Source of the DNA: Chryseobacterium gleum
Lineage (GTDB): Bacteria; Bacteroidota; Bacteroidia; Flavobacteriales_D; Crocinitomicaceae
DNA: 62,684 nucleotides
Direction of reading: 5' to 3'
NCBI GenBank assembly: GCA_945897565.1
Contig: CAMDFN010000012.1
Coordinates: forward strand, 1 to 62,684
Shown: positions 45,687 to 55,980 of the stretch, in pieces
Numbering within the stretch: position 1 is the stretch's first letter
How the letters are laid out: every line of letters begins with the position of its first letter
The notes under the pieces: model-generated
Told to the model about the DNA's origin: nothing
Database searches by the model: none
The model's input: the letters and a program-made list of their open reading frames with translations, nothing else
Translations under genes and position numbers: made by a program

Positions 45687-46528
45687 TAGTAGTCTCCGAG
45701 GGTTTCTGCAAGTTGGTCAAGCGCTACCTGAAGTTGCTCAGGGTTGGGTGCAACCCCATGCCATTTGTGCGAGCCCATCATGTAATCTACACCTTGGCCC
45801 ATTTCGGTTTTCATGACAATAACAACTGGCTTGCCTTTGCCTGTTAGGGATTTAGCTTGTTGCATAGTGCTGCGGATGCTGTCAAAATTGTGGCCGTCCG
45901 TGTGCAAGACTTCCCAACCAAATGAGACCCATTTTTGGTGGAGGTCACCGAGAGAAAGCACTTCGTCTACATCGCCATCAATTTGGCGGCCGTTGGCGTC
46001 GATAGTTGCAATAATGTTGTCTACTTTGTTGGCTGCTGCGTACATAGCTGCCTCCCAGATTTGACCTTCTTGCAGTTCGCCGTCGCCGTGTAGGGTATAA
46101 ACCAAAGTCGGGTCTTGGTTGAGTTTTTTGATTTGTGCGGCTCCTAGCCCAACAGAGAGCCCTTGCCCTAGTGAGCCTGAGGCCATGCGAATGCCTGGCA
46201 AGTTTTTGTCTGTAGAAGGGTGGCCTTGGAGGCGTGCACCCAATTTGCGAAAGGTGCCGAGTTCGGCTGCTGGAAAATAACCTGCTCTGGCCAAAACGCT
46301 GTACCATACTGGCGAGATGTGGCCGTTAGACAAAAAGAAAAGATCTTCGTTTTTGCCGTCCATTTGAAAATTTGCTGCGTTGTGCTGCATTTGCTCAAAA
46401 TATAAATACGTAAGAAAGTCTGTGCAACCAAGTGACCCACCGGGGTGTCCTGAATTGACGGCCGAAACCATTCTGACGATATCTCTTCTTACTTGTGAGG
46501 CAATGCCTGCCAATGCTGTGTTTTCCAT
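45686..46528 (-). CDS. Transketolase, N-terminal (ThDP-binding) subunit
   Basis: The subunit has SGHPGGSLGCTDFLTYLYF, the diphosphate-binding GDG-to-N motif in HGDGELQEGQIWEA ... IATIDANGRQIDG, and the late segment GSHKWHGVAPN. I start at MENTALAG because a TAGCTTTG -7 element (46562 to 46555) overlaps the ATG of the longer frame. It is half of a split transketolase, the other half being two genes downstream. Confidence 0.92.
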   Translation of the reverse strand: MENTALAGIASQVRRDIVRMVSAVNSGHPGGSLGCTDFLTYLYFEQMQHNAANFQMDGKNEDLFFLSNGHISPVWYSVLARAGYFPAAELGTFRKLGARLQGHPSTDKNLPGIRMASGSLGQGLSVGLGAAQIKKLNQDPTLVYTLHGDGELQEGQIWEAAMYAAANKVDNIIATIDANGRQIDGDVDEVLSLGDLHQKWVSFGWEVLHTDGHNFDSIRSTMQQAKSLTGKGKPVVIVMKTEMGQGVDYMMGSHKWHGVAPNPEQLQVALDQLAETLGDY

Positions 46529-46654
46529 GATAAAATATTGTACTTTTCGTGCCACAAAGCTACGTTTTATTAACTTAGCCCTTGATTTAAAACTTTGAAC
46601 ATTTGATGCAACTTTTCAACGAGAAGTTACGTCTTCAACCGAATTCTACCCATT

Positions 46655-47047
46655 ATGAAACTATTTTACACCCTATTTTTCGCGCTTTTGAGCCTTTCCA
46701 GTTGGTCTCAAACCGTCGAAACACAGCTTAGCAAAAGTTATTCCAAAGAAGAAATTGCGCAAATCAAAGAAAGCAATTCACTGCCCCTCTTCGAATTTGC
46801 ACTCACACACGCTTGTTATTTAATAGATGCCCCACAAGGAAAAGATGTTTCAAATTTTCCGACGATTCAACTGAGCTCAAACCCAGATGTTCCTTTGGTC
46901 ATTTCAAAAGAACCCATCGTCTTTACAGATTTTGGTCTTAAAATTCTAGACAGAACACAATACTTTTTGGTAGCGAACACCAATAAAATCTTGGTCGTGA
47001 AATCCAAAAACATCCTTTCATTAGAAATGCAAAATCAGAAAAAATGA
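46655..47047 (+). CDS. Small secreted hypothetical protein
   Basis: The 130-residue protein has a signal peptide (YTLFFALLSLSSWSQ) and a short alpha/beta mature part (SKEEIAQIKESNSLPLFEFALTHACYLID). No family recognised. Its stop overlaps the next start by four bases, so it is co-translated with the large T9SS protein and may assist it or be attached to it. Confidence 0.7.
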   Translation: MKLFYTLFFALLSLSSWSQTVETQLSKSYSKEEIAQIKESNSLPLFEFALTHACYLIDAPQGKDVSNFPTIQLSSNPDVPLVISKEPIVFTDFGLKILDRTQYFLVANTNKILVVKSKNILSLEMQNQKK

Positions 47048-49512
47048 AACTAATTCTACGCTCAACCCTTTTCTTATTTGCGTTCATTTCTTCTTATAGC
47101 GCGCAAGTCACCCTCACTTTAACTGGTCCTGACTACGGGCAAACCAACCCGCTCAACTGCGCGGGAATTGTACCCACTGGCGGCACCAACTTCATTGATG
47201 GCGCGGGCAATTACGCCCCCAATATGAACGAAACGCTAGTGCTTTGCCCAGACCTTAATCAAGGTTCTAAAGTTTCAATTGCATTTGCCACCAACATTGG
47301 CTTTGAATGGGATGTCCACCCCACAGACACGCTTTATATCTATGACGGGCCTTCAATTGCTTCGCCTCTTCTGGGCGCCTACAACAACGGCACCAACCCA
47401 GTGGGTCTGTATGCGCAAGCCTCTTGGAACAACCCGACGGGCTGTCTAACTTTGCGCTTCAAATCCAACGGTGCCAATGAAGGTACTGGTTGGGTGGCTA
47501 ACGTCGCTTGTGGCAATCCACCTCAGCCTATTATCGCACATGCAGAAGCTTTCAAAAACGGTGGTGGCGCAAACATCATGAACCCGCTAGATACCGGTTT
47601 TGTGGACCTCTGCCCTGGTGACAGCGTCTTGCTCAAAGCGCTACCGGCATTTCCTCATTCCTTAGAAAATACCAACACAGGCTATTCGCAAACTAATGCC
47701 AACTGTACTTTCGTCTGGACAATCGGTGGTATTGGGCAATTTACCGGAGACCAAATTTGGTTTACGCCAACAGCCAATACAGGTTATTACGTAGACCTCG
47801 GTGTTACCGACCAATTTCCACAAACCATTCACTCCAATTTTAAAGTGCGCGTTTCTATTCCTCCAATTTTTGCAGGCACAGGGCCACTAGAAGACACCGT
47901 TTGTTTGGGTCAAAATTCTTACCTCGTAGGTGGTGTTACACAACAAGATACCGTTGGTATTGAAATTCCTGGCGGGACCTTCCAAATTGGCGGAACTTTT
48001 GCCGGCCTCACTTTCTTGCCAGACGGAGCCGGGCAAATGTACCAAACTTCTATCCCGATGTCTGGCTTTGACTCCACAGCCGTCATTACTTCAGGTGCAG
48101 ATATCGAACAAATTTGCTTGGATATCGAGCACTCTTACATCGGCGATATCGAAATTGCGCTCACCTGCCCCAATGGCACTACTGTATCTTTGATGAATGC
48201 CTATAACCAAACCCCATTTGGCTGGACCGAACTCGTTCCTGGAGGTTGTGGCAATGGCATCAGTACTTTCTTAGGCAACGATACCGACATCGACGGAGGC
48301 AACCCAGGTTCTCCTGTGTGGTCTTATTGCTTCTCTACTACCAACAATACTTTCAATACTATTTGTGCTGAAAATGCTGCGGGCAATACCATCATCAATG
48401 ACTACGGCTTTCCGTCCATGAATCCGAATGGCGTATACCTCCCCGACGGCGATTTCAATCAATTTGCCGGTTGCCCCATCAATGGCAACTGGACCATCTC
48501 CGTTCAAGACAACCAAGGCATAGACGACGGCTATATTTTCTCTTGGGGCATCTACTTCAACGCCTCTCTTTATCCTGAAAGCGAAGGATACCAAAATTAT
48601 GTAGTTACCGAGGGCTGGTTATCTGATCCCACCATTATTTCAGGTCAGAACGACACCCTTATCGTGATCCAACCTAACACAGCAGGTATCACCAACTACA
48701 CCTACAACATCACCGACAACTTTGGCTGTAATTACGACACTACTGTTTACTTTGTGGTTTTGCCGCGCCCAGCCATCTTCTCAGATACAGCCGTTTGTAA
48801 CTACAACTACTTTGTAAGCAACACAACTGCATATGCCGGTGGTCAATGGTTTGCTTTGGATACAGCGGTTCATTTTGTTCCAAATAACCTCGTGGACAAC
48901 CCCGAAATCATGACCTACAATATGGGTGGCGTCTTCCCCGTATTTTACATAGACAACGCTTGCCAAGATACCGTCGCGGCGAGTATAGAATTCATGCCTT
49001 ATGTGTATACAGCCATTTTAGACTCAGCCATTTGCCAAGGAGCTAATCTATGGCTCAACCCTTATGTCATCAACACACCGCCTCTTCAAAGTGGCTACAG
49101 CCCTCCTATCAACGGGCAATGGTGGGACGGCAGCACAGAAGTGCCAAGGTTAGCCACAGCAGCTGGTAATTATATTTACACCGCGCAAAACTCATGTAAT
49201 ACCATTAGCGATACGGCCAACATCACCTACAAACCTTGTGATATCACTGCGCCTAATGTTGTGGTGCTCTCGTCGCAAACTGGCAACGAGGCCTTTTTTG
49301 TCAATTATGAAGGTATTTCTAGCTTTAATTGTACAATTCTGAACCGTTGGGGCAATGTGATCTTTGAATACACCAATCCAGCAGAAAAATGGTACGGAAA
49401 AACAGCTGCTGGTGACATCGTAGAAGAAGGAACCTACTTCTACCGCATAGATGCTACACTCGATGGGGGTATTGAGCTTCAAAAACACGGATTTGTCGTG
49501 CTGAAGTACTAA
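47044..49512 (+). CDS. Large T9SS protein with CUB-like and P-domain-like modules
   Basis: A signal peptide (LFLFAFISSYSAQ) is followed by a CUB-like domain (CPDLNQGSKVSI ... DTLYIYDGPS ... TLRFKSNGA), Ig-like segments, and a proprotein-convertase P-domain-like module (IEQICLDIEHSYIGDIEIAL ... NGNWTISVQDNQGIDDG ... SWGIYF). The last 90 residues are a type B T9SS sorting domain of the CHU_C kind (NRWGNVIFEYTNP, KWYGK, GTYFYRIDA, QKHGFVVLKY). It is thus exported and retained at the surface or released. No protease core is present; the role is adhesive or structural. Confidence 0.85.
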   Translation: MKLILRSTLFLFAFISSYSAQVTLTLTGPDYGQTNPLNCAGIVPTGGTNFIDGAGNYAPNMNETLVLCPDLNQGSKVSIAFATNIGFEWDVHPTDTLYIYDGPSIASPLLGAYNNGTNPVGLYAQASWNNPTGCLTLRFKSNGANEGTGWVANVACGNPPQPIIAHAEAFKNGGGANIMNPLDTGFVDLCPGDSVLLKALPAFPHSLENTNTGYSQTNANCTFVWTIGGIGQFTGDQIWFTPTANTGYYVDLGVTDQFPQTIHSNFKVRVSIPPIFAGTGPLEDTVCLGQNSYLVGGVTQQDTVGIEIPGGTFQIGGTFAGLTFLPDGAGQMYQTSIPMSGFDSTAVITSGADIEQICLDIEHSYIGDIEIALTCPNGTTVSLMNAYNQTPFGWTELVPGGCGNGISTFLGNDTDIDGGNPGSPVWSYCFSTTNNTFNTICAENAAGNTIINDYGFPSMNPNGVYLPDGDFNQFAGCPINGNWTISVQDNQGIDDGYIFSWGIYFNASLYPESEGYQNYVVTEGWLSDPTIISGQNDTLIVIQPNTAGITNYTYNITDNFGCNYDTTVYFVVLPRPAIFSDTAVCNYNYFVSNTTAYAGGQWFALDTAVHFVPNNLVDNPEIMTYNMGGVFPVFYIDNACQDTVAASIEFMPYVYTAILDSAICQGANLWLNPYVINTPPLQSGYSPPINGQWWDGSTEVPRLATAAGNYIYTAQNSCNTISDTANITYKPCDITAPNVVVLSSQTGNEAFFVNYEGISSFNCTILNRWGNVIFEYTNPAEKWYGKTAAGDIVEEGTYFYRIDATLDGGIELQKHGFVVLKY

Positions 49513-49543
49513 CATTGCTTATTTTTGTGGCAAAACTATACCA

Positions 49544-51544
49544 ATGATCAGTTTTGCCGACGAAATCAAACAAGGAATACCCACAGCACTCCCCGCAGCT
49601 AAAGCCTGGGACCCAGCCATCAATCATGCGCCAAAACGCAAAGAGATCTTAAGCCCTGCTGAAAAGAAATTGGCAATTGCCAATGCCCTGCGTTATTTCC
49701 CAAAAGAACAGCACGCCATCCTTGCCACAGAATTTGCGCAAGAACTGCAGACCTACGGTCGGATTTATATGTACAGGTTCATGCCTGAGCATCCCATATT
49801 TGCTCGGCCAATCCACGAATACCCCGGAAAGTCAGAACAGGCAAAAGCCATTATGCTCATGATCCAAAATAACCTGGATCACCGCGTTGCACAACATCCG
49901 CACGAACTCATTACCTACGGCGGAAACGGTGCCGTTTTCCAAAATTGGGTCCAGTACCGTTTGGTGTTGCAGTATTTATCAGAAATGACCGACGAGCAAA
50001 CATTAGTCATGTATTCTGGCCACCCAATGGGCTTGTTTCCATCACATCCAAATGCACCGCGTGTAGTCGTAACCAACGGCATGATGATTCCCAATTACTC
50101 CAAACCAGACGACTGGGAAAAATTCAACGCACTAGGCGTGACGCAATACGGCCAAATGACCGCTGGTTCTTACATGTATATTGGGCCACAAGGAATTGTC
50201 CACGGCACTACCATAACGGTACTCAATGCCGTGCGCAGATTAGCCAAAAACCGCGATGATATCAAAGGCAAATTGTTTTTAACCGCAGGTTTGGGTGGCA
50301 TGTCCGGGGCGCAACCTAAAGCAGGCAACATCGCTGGGGTAATATCAGTTACAGCTGAAGTAAACCCTAAAGCGGCACATACGCGCCACGAACAAGGCTG
50401 GGTTGACGAAATCAGCACTGATTTAGATGCATTAGTGACGAGAGTAAAAAAGGCGCAAGCATTCAAAGAGGTTGTTTCTATCGCTTACTTAGGTAATGTG
50501 GTCGACGTCTGGGAAAAATTTGACCAAACAGGTGTTCACGTAGACCTCGGTTCTGACCAAACATCTCTGCACAATCCATGGGCTGGAGGCTATTATCCAG
50601 CTGGCTTGAGCTTTGATGAAGCCAACGACATGATGGCCAATGACCCAGAAAACTTCAAAACCCACGTACAAGAAAGTTTGCGCAGACATGCGGGTGCCGT
50701 CAACAAACATACCGCTAAAGGAACTTATTTCTTTGACTACGGCAATGCGTTTTTGCTCGAGTCTTCAAGAGCAGGTGGTGAGGTCATGGCAGCCAACCAC
50801 ATCGATTTCAAATACCCATCCTATATCCAAGATATTTTAGGCCCGATGTGTTTTGATTTTGGCTTCGGGCCCTTCCGTTGGGTTTGCGCCAGTGGAAAGC
50901 CCGAAGACTTGGAAAAAACAGATGCAATTGCCTGCGCAGTACTCGAACACATGATGCAAGAGAGCCCAGCGGAAATCCAACAGCAAATGGCCGACAACAT
51001 CCAATGGATCAAAGGCGCACAAGAAAACAAACTGGTCGTTGGGTCGCAAGCACGTATTTTGTATGCAGATGCCAATGGCCGCATGCGGATTGCCGCAGCT
51101 TTTAATGAAGCAATTGCCAAAGGTGAAATTGGCCCTGTTATTTTAGGCCGCGATCACCACGATGTATCCGGAACAGACTCGCCATACCGCGAAACATCCA
51201 ATATCTACGACGGTTCGCGCTTTACCGCCGACATGGCCATTCAAAATGTAATCGGCGACAGCTTTAGAGGCGCCACATGGGTGAGCATTCACAACGGCGG
51301 TGGTGTTGGTTGGGGAGAAGTTATCAATGGCGGCTTTGGCATGCTCTTAGATGGCTCTGCACAAGCACAGCGCAACCTCACGAGCATGTTGCATTGGGAT
51401 GTCAACAACGGCATTGCTAGACGGAATTGGGCCCGCAATGAAAACGCTATTTTTGCCATCAAACGCGCCATGGAAGCAGAACCACTTTTGAAAGTAACAC
51501 TCCCCAACTTAGTGGATGAGCAGTTATTAGAAGGACTCTTTTAA
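49544..51544 (+). CDS. hutU: Urocanate hydratase
   Basis: The enzyme adds water to urocanate with tightly bound NAD+, in histidine degradation. Family segments: YGGNGAVFQNWVQYRLVL, YSGHPMGLFPS, RVVVTNGMMIPNYS, GQMTAGSYMYIGPQGIVHGT, the Rossmann-like GLGGMSGAQPKA, LGSDQTSLHNPW and the active-site FRWVCASGKPEDL. The 666-residue length is that of the longer form. hutH, hutI and hutG are not nearby. A TATTTTTG -7 element lies 16 bases before the ATG. Confidence 0.95.
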   Translation: MISFADEIKQGIPTALPAAKAWDPAINHAPKRKEILSPAEKKLAIANALRYFPKEQHAILATEFAQELQTYGRIYMYRFMPEHPIFARPIHEYPGKSEQAKAIMLMIQNNLDHRVAQHPHELITYGGNGAVFQNWVQYRLVLQYLSEMTDEQTLVMYSGHPMGLFPSHPNAPRVVVTNGMMIPNYSKPDDWEKFNALGVTQYGQMTAGSYMYIGPQGIVHGTTITVLNAVRRLAKNRDDIKGKLFLTAGLGGMSGAQPKAGNIAGVISVTAEVNPKAAHTRHEQGWVDEISTDLDALVTRVKKAQAFKEVVSIAYLGNVVDVWEKFDQTGVHVDLGSDQTSLHNPWAGGYYPAGLSFDEANDMMANDPENFKTHVQESLRRHAGAVNKHTAKGTYFFDYGNAFLLESSRAGGEVMAANHIDFKYPSYIQDILGPMCFDFGFGPFRWVCASGKPEDLEKTDAIACAVLEHMMQESPAEIQQQMADNIQWIKGAQENKLVVGSQARILYADANGRMRIAAAFNEAIAKGEIGPVILGRDHHDVSGTDSPYRETSNIYDGSRFTADMAIQNVIGDSFRGATWVSIHNGGGVGWGEVINGGFGMLLDGSAQAQRNLTSMLHWDVNNGIARRNWARNENAIFAIKRAMEAEPLLKVTLPNLVDEQLLEGLF

Positions 51545-51567
51545 GCAAAGACCTGCTCTAGTTCAAG

Positions 51568-52512
51568 TCATTTTTTAGGGAAGGCATCTCTTAAGAACTC
51601 ACCTTTACTCGTGGGCATCTCAAAATGCATGATTTCAGCAATTGTTTTGGAGATGTCTGTCATTTGGGCTTCTTCCATTACAACAATTCCTTTCGGGGTG
51701 TCTGGCCCCAAAACCAATAGGGAAATATGACGGCAACCCTCACAACGGCAACCATGATTCACAAATCCAGAGCGCACGCCATCTAAGTGCCGGCCGTGGT
51801 CATTGGTAATGAGCAGCGTTGTCTGATTGCGCAGCACGGGGCTCGCTTGAATCATTTGCCAAAGTTGTGCGGCATACAAATCTGTTTGGGTAATCGCCTC
51901 CAGATATTTATTCCAGTTGTTGGCGTGCCCATACACATCTACAGCCAACAGATTGATCAGCATGAGTTGGGGCGGGTTGTCTGACTGTACCAATTCGGTG
52001 GTTTTGGCAAAAGTTTTGTCGTCGCGGCCATAACCCAAGCCATTGCCATTAGGGCCGCAATAGGTGCTTGCCACAAACTGATTGTTCCATTTTTTGTGTG
52101 AAGTATTGACCAACACATCCAACTTTCCTTTACTAGCAACTACATAAGCCGCGGTAGCATCTTTCCCACTTGACTGCAAATAATACTGAAAAATATTAGG
52201 TTGTTTTGGCAAGGCCGTGCCCGAATTTGAAATGCGCTGATACCTTCCTGTCACAATTGCGGTATGCCCAGGCACTGTATAGGTTGAGCCGTTGTTTTTG
52301 AAGTTGGCATAAAACGCACCTTCATGCTTTAGGGAATCACAAAGAAGGGGGCTGTATTTGCACGCGGGCTCACCATATGTTTCTGAATAACGCGGTCCAT
52401 CGATCACTAAGACATAAACGTATTTGGTCTTGTAATTGCTTTGTAAATTTTGGGCAATCAGTTGCACATTTACAGACAAGCAAAGTAGCACCAAGAAAAA
52501 TATTCTTTCCAT
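51568..52512 (-). CDS. Alkaline phosphatase superfamily protein, secreted
   Basis: A signal peptide (FFLVLLCLSVNVQLIAQ) is followed by the superfamily core: VLVIDGPRYSETYGE (metal Asp), STYTVPGHTAIVTG with the Thr nucleophile, and LLITNDHGRHLDGV with Asp/His metal ligands; the last His is in HGCRCEGCRHIS. It should hydrolyse phosphate or sulfate esters in the periplasm; substrate unknown. The C-x-C-x2-C motif is unusual next to a metal site. Confidence 0.82.
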   Translation of the reverse strand: MERIFFLVLLCLSVNVQLIAQNLQSNYKTKYVYVLVIDGPRYSETYGEPACKYSPLLCDSLKHEGAFYANFKNNGSTYTVPGHTAIVTGRYQRISNSGTALPKQPNIFQYYLQSSGKDATAAYVVASKGKLDVLVNTSHKKWNNQFVASTYCGPNGNGLGYGRDDKTFAKTTELVQSDNPPQLMLINLLAVDVYGHANNWNKYLEAITQTDLYAAQLWQMIQASPVLRNQTTLLITNDHGRHLDGVRSGFVNHGCRCEGCRHISLLVLGPDTPKGIVVMEEAQMTDISKTIAEIMHFEMPTSKGEFLRDAFPKK

Positions 52513-52552
52513 CGGCTAAAATTACATAGAAAACCCTAAAGTAGTCGAATAC

Positions 52553-53977
52553 TTAGATGCGTTGCAATTTGAGTGCGGTGTGTGGCTTGTTATGGCTAGA
52601 ACATTTCAAGATATAGAATCCTACATGCGGTAAAGTCAATTGTTCAGTTGTCTTTGTGGCTATAAAAGATTGTATCAATTGGCCAGAGCCATCGAATAAT
52701 TCGAGCTTATCATTGGCTTGTAATCCCTTAATTTGAAGGGTTTCCGAAGTAGGATTCGGATAAACCTCTATTTGGGCAACATCCACATCGTTTATTCCTG
52801 CAAGATTTGCATCGTAAACTACTCGAATTGGGATATTCTTTGTTACTGTCTGAGCTGGGATGCCGTTGTCAGTGGTTTCAATTTGAATATGATACAAGCC
52901 AGGCTGTACGCCTGTAGCATCAAAAGTAAGGTCGAAACTTGTAAATTCATTGCTCACTACTGTTGTTTGGTATGTCAGTGCTGTGGGTTCATCGCAACTA
53001 ATGGAAGTAGAAAGCAGTTGGCCGATTTCAGGCGTACTGATGCCAATAGTAAAATCTATGGCATTTAAACTTTTTAAGGTGTCTCCGGTATACACATCGA
53101 TGGTATCGCAAATGCCACTACTCATGACGAGCGGTGGGATATTTGAATTGGTATTGGCCAAATCAAAATAAATTTCTTGACCATCTAAAAAATCAACTTG
53201 GTCATTGTTGTTGTAGGGGCCATCAAAGGCAACTCCACTTGTATCAAATTGTCCTACTTGAAAATAATTGATGCCATTGCCGATATTGACCCCAACAGTA
53301 GCGGCTGATCCGCCAAAACCATTTGCGCCGCCAGAGGCAGAACCTGTTGTCCATTGCATGTCGCCATAGCAAAACGATACATTGTTGGCGTTCGGAATGA
53401 GTGTATCTAAACCATCAGAAATAATGAGCTGAAAAGTATTGAGTTTGTCTTCCATCATAGAAAAGTAGCCCACGTGGTCCCAAACAATTACTAAGGAATG
53501 CGGATTCAGTTTATACCAAACATTGCCGCCATTTGCGGACCTGGTATCTACATCTGCCCAAAATGGAGCAATCATATTGAAAGTAGGGTCGGGAAACGAG
53601 TAAGCGGTGAAAGTAGAGTAAGGTTGAGAGAACGAAATGTTTCCGTTGTTATTGATGTACAAGCTGTCGTAGGTAGTGCCGTAAAAACTAAAGTCAAAAG
53701 GCAATAGAATACTGTTTGAATAGAGGTCGTCGTTGGGCAGCATGGCCAATTGAAACGTTGAATCTAATGGGATCAAGCAATCGCACAAGCCGGATTTTTC
53801 GCTTGGTTTACCCTGGTAATTTTGAGGTGTGACCGAAGGCGTGGGCAAAATTAACTCCTTACCTTCTAGCGCGTTATTTTGTTTAAGTGCTTGATAGGCC
53901 TTGGAATCTACGGTAATTTGTTGCGCCATTGCGAGCGACATGAAAAGCAAACTAAAGACGAGGTAAAATAGACGCAT
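52553..53977 (-). CDS. Nidogen-like (NIDO) domain T9SS-secreted protein
   Basis: A signal peptide (FSLLFMSLAMAQ) precedes a NIDO-like domain (about 85-270): LPFDFSFYGTTYDSLYINNNGNISF, IAPFWADVDTR, VWYKLNPHSLVIVWDHVGYF, FCYGDMQW. A cadherin/Ig-like segment follows, then a type A T9SS sorting domain (VEVYPNPTSETLQIKG-like IEVYPNPTSETLQIKG ... LPHVGFYILK). NIDO domains occur in adhesins and large secreted proteins. It reads divergently from the suf operon. Confidence 0.82.
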   Translation of the reverse strand: MRLFYLVFSLLFMSLAMAQQITVDSKAYQALKQNNALEGKELILPTPSVTPQNYQGKPSEKSGLCDCLIPLDSTFQLAMLPNDDLYSNSILLPFDFSFYGTTYDSLYINNNGNISFSQPYSTFTAYSFPDPTFNMIAPFWADVDTRSANGGNVWYKLNPHSLVIVWDHVGYFSMMEDKLNTFQLIISDGLDTLIPNANNVSFCYGDMQWTTGSASGGANGFGGSAATVGVNIGNGINYFQVGQFDTSGVAFDGPYNNNDQVDFLDGQEIYFDLANTNSNIPPLVMSSGICDTIDVYTGDTLKSLNAIDFTIGISTPEIGQLLSTSISCDEPTALTYQTTVVSNEFTSFDLTFDATGVQPGLYHIQIETTDNGIPAQTVTKNIPIRVVYDANLAGINDVDVAQIEVYPNPTSETLQIKGLQANDKLELFDGSGQLIQSFIATKTTEQLTLPHVGFYILKCSSHNKPHTALKLQRI

Positions 53978-54096
53978 AGCTTTGTTTATGAGTAGGTTGA
54001 GTATAAAATTAAGCTAATATATTTAAAAGTTCAAATATGAAGGGTCAGGAAATAAGGCAAAATACAAGCAAGCGCCTAATTTCTTTCTTTAAATCC

Positions 54097-54128
54097 TTGC
54101 ATACAATACCATTAAAGTGGTAAATTTG
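54097..54128 (+). promoter_or_regulatory. Promoter of the suf operon
   Basis: TTG (54097-54099) and TAAATTTG (54121-54128) are separated by 21 bases, a full match to the Bacteroidota promoter pattern. The leader to the sufA ATG is about 40 bases and AT-rich. No IscR-like site was recognised. Confidence 0.65.
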
Positions 54129-54174
54129 CAGCAAACAAAATGTTTTATTTATAATTAATCTAAATAAAAACGAG

Positions 54175-54498
54175 ATGTTAACCGTTACAGATGCTGCCAA
54201 AAAACAGTCCATTCGCCTCATGGAAGACGAACAAAAAGATGGTTTCTTTATCAGAGTAGGCGTGCAAGGTGGGGGCTGTTCAGGTCTCATGTACCAACTT
54301 ACTTTTGACAACCAAGAACACGAAGGCGACATGTCCTTTGAAAACAACGGCGTCAAAGTTGTTGTGGACAAAAAAAGTTATCTCTATTTAGTGGGCACAA
54401 CACTTGATTTTTCGGGTGGGCTGAACGGAAAAGGTTTTGTTTTTCAGAACCCTAATGCCGATCGTACATGTGGTTGTGGTGAATCCTTTTCTGTGTAA
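54175..54498 (+). CDS. sufA: Iron-sulfur assembly protein, SufA/IscA type
   Basis: The 107-residue A-type carrier has its three conserved Cys: one in GGGCSGLMY and two in CGCGESF at the C-terminus. It carries Fe-S clusters from the SufBCD scaffold to client proteins. It is the first gene of sufABCD, two bases before sufB. IscA and ErpA relatives look alike; the operon context favours SufA. Confidence 0.92.
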   Translation: MLTVTDAAKKQSIRLMEDEQKDGFFIRVGVQGGGCSGLMYQLTFDNQEHEGDMSFENNGVKVVVDKKSYLYLVGTTLDFSGGLNGKGFVFQNPNADRTCGCGESFSV

Positions 54499-54500
54499 CG

Positions 54501-55949
54501 ATGTCTAACTACACCGAAAACGAACTCGCCCAGGACCTCGAAAACCAAGAATACAAATTTGGTTTTGTCACGGATATCGAAACCGATACCGTCCCGATTG
54601 GCCTCAACGAAGACATCATTCGCCTCATTTCTGCTAAGAAAAATGAGCCCCAATGGCTTCTAGACGAACGCCTAAAAGCCTTTGCAATTTGGCAAGAAAT
54701 GACCGAGCCCGAATGGGCCCATGTACATTACAAAAAACCAGATTTCCAAGCCATTGCCTATTATTCCGCGCCCAAGCAAACCAAGAAATACGAATCCTGG
54801 GACGACGTCGATCCAGAACTCAAAGCAACCATGAAAAAATTAGGGATTTCGATGGAAGAACAACAGCGCCTTACGGGTGTTGCCGTCGATTTCGTCATGG
54901 ATTCTGTATCTGTAGCCACCTCATTTAAAGCCAAACTTGGCGAGCTCGGTATCATTTTTTGTTCTTTCTCAGAAGCCGTTCAAGAACATCCCGAACTTGT
55001 ACAAAAATATATGGGTACCGTTGTGCCCAGCACCGACAATTTCTACGCGGCGCTCAACAGTGCCGTTTTTACCGATGGTTCATTCTGCTACATTCCAAAA
55101 GGCGTTCGCTGCCCCATGGAGCTTTCTACTTACTTCAGGATCAACGCGGGCGGCACAGGCCAGTTCGAAAGAACACTGGTGGTAGCAGACGAAGGCGCGT
55201 ATGTTTCCTATCTTGAAGGCTGCACGGCTCCTCAGCGCGATGAAAACCAATTGCACGCAGCGGTTGTAGAACTCATCGCTCTCAATGATGCCGAAATCAA
55301 ATATTCAACCGTTCAAAACTGGTATCCCGGCGACAAAGAAGGCAAAGGGGGCGTATTTAACTTTGTTACCAAGCGCGGTATTTGCCAAACCAACGCCAAA
55401 ATTTCCTGGACCCAAGTAGAAACCGGTTCGGCCGTCACTTGGAAATATCCTTCATGTATTTTAAAGGGAGACCACTCCGTTGGCGAATTCTATTCGGTAG
55501 CAGTAACCAACAACTACCAACAGGCCGACACCGGAACCAAAATGATACACCTCGGCAAAAACACGAAGTCAACCATCATTTCCAAAGGCATTTCCGCTGG
55601 AAACTCCCAAAACTCATACAGAGGTCTTGTACAGATCCATAAAGGAGCGCAAAACGCGCGCAATTTCTCGCAATGCGACTCCTTACTCATGACCGACCAT
55701 TGCGGTGCGCATACTTTCCCTTACATCGAATGCAAGAATGCGAGCGCCAAAATTGAACACGAAGCCACCACCTCTAAAATTGGTGAAGACCAACTCTTCT
55801 ATTGCAAGCAACGCGGTATCAGCGAGGAAAAAGCCATCAGCCTAATTGTCAATGGCTATTGCAAAGAAGTGCTCAATCAATTGCCAATGGAATTTGCCGT
55901 AGAAGCACAAAAACTCTTGGCCATCAGCTTAGAAGGAAGCGTAGGCTAA
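54501..55949 (+). CDS. sufB: Fe-S cluster assembly scaffold SufB
   Basis: SufB forms the SufBC2D scaffold on which clusters are built. The 482-residue length is usual. Conserved segments: [31 protein letters not shown]-like [34 protein letters not shown] [13 protein letters not shown] with the functional Cys, and [17 protein letters not shown]. The C-terminal beta-helix is complete. Confidence 0.95.
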   Translation: MSNYTENELAQDLENQEYKFGFVTDIETDTVPIGLNEDIIRLISAKKNEPQWLLDERLKAFAIWQEMTEPEWAHVHYKKPDFQAIAYYSAPKQTKKYESWDDVDPELKATMKKLGISMEEQQRLTGVAVDFVMDSVSVATSFKAKLGELGIIFCSFSEAVQEHPELVQKYMGTVVPSTDNFYAALNSAVFTDGSFCYIPKGVRCPMELSTYFRINAGGTGQFERTLVVADEGAYVSYLEGCTAPQRDENQLHAAVVELIALNDAEIKYSTVQNWYPGDKEGKGGVFNFVTKRGICQTNAKISWTQVETGSAVTWKYPSCILKGDHSVGEFYSVAVTNNYQQADTGTKMIHLGKNTKSTIISKGISAGNSQNSYRGLVQIHKGAQNARNFSQCDSLLMTDHCGAHTFPYIECKNASAKIEHEATTSKIGEDQLFYCKQRGISEEKAISLIVNGYCKEVLNQLPMEFAVEAQKLLAISLEGSVG

Positions 55950-55980
55950 AACATACATCTCAAGACCAGAAATCGATACA

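Noticed and set aside
53978..54174. Small RNA in the longest intergenic region
   Set aside because: AT-rich without stable GC hairpins or a terminator; the promoter for sufA explains it.
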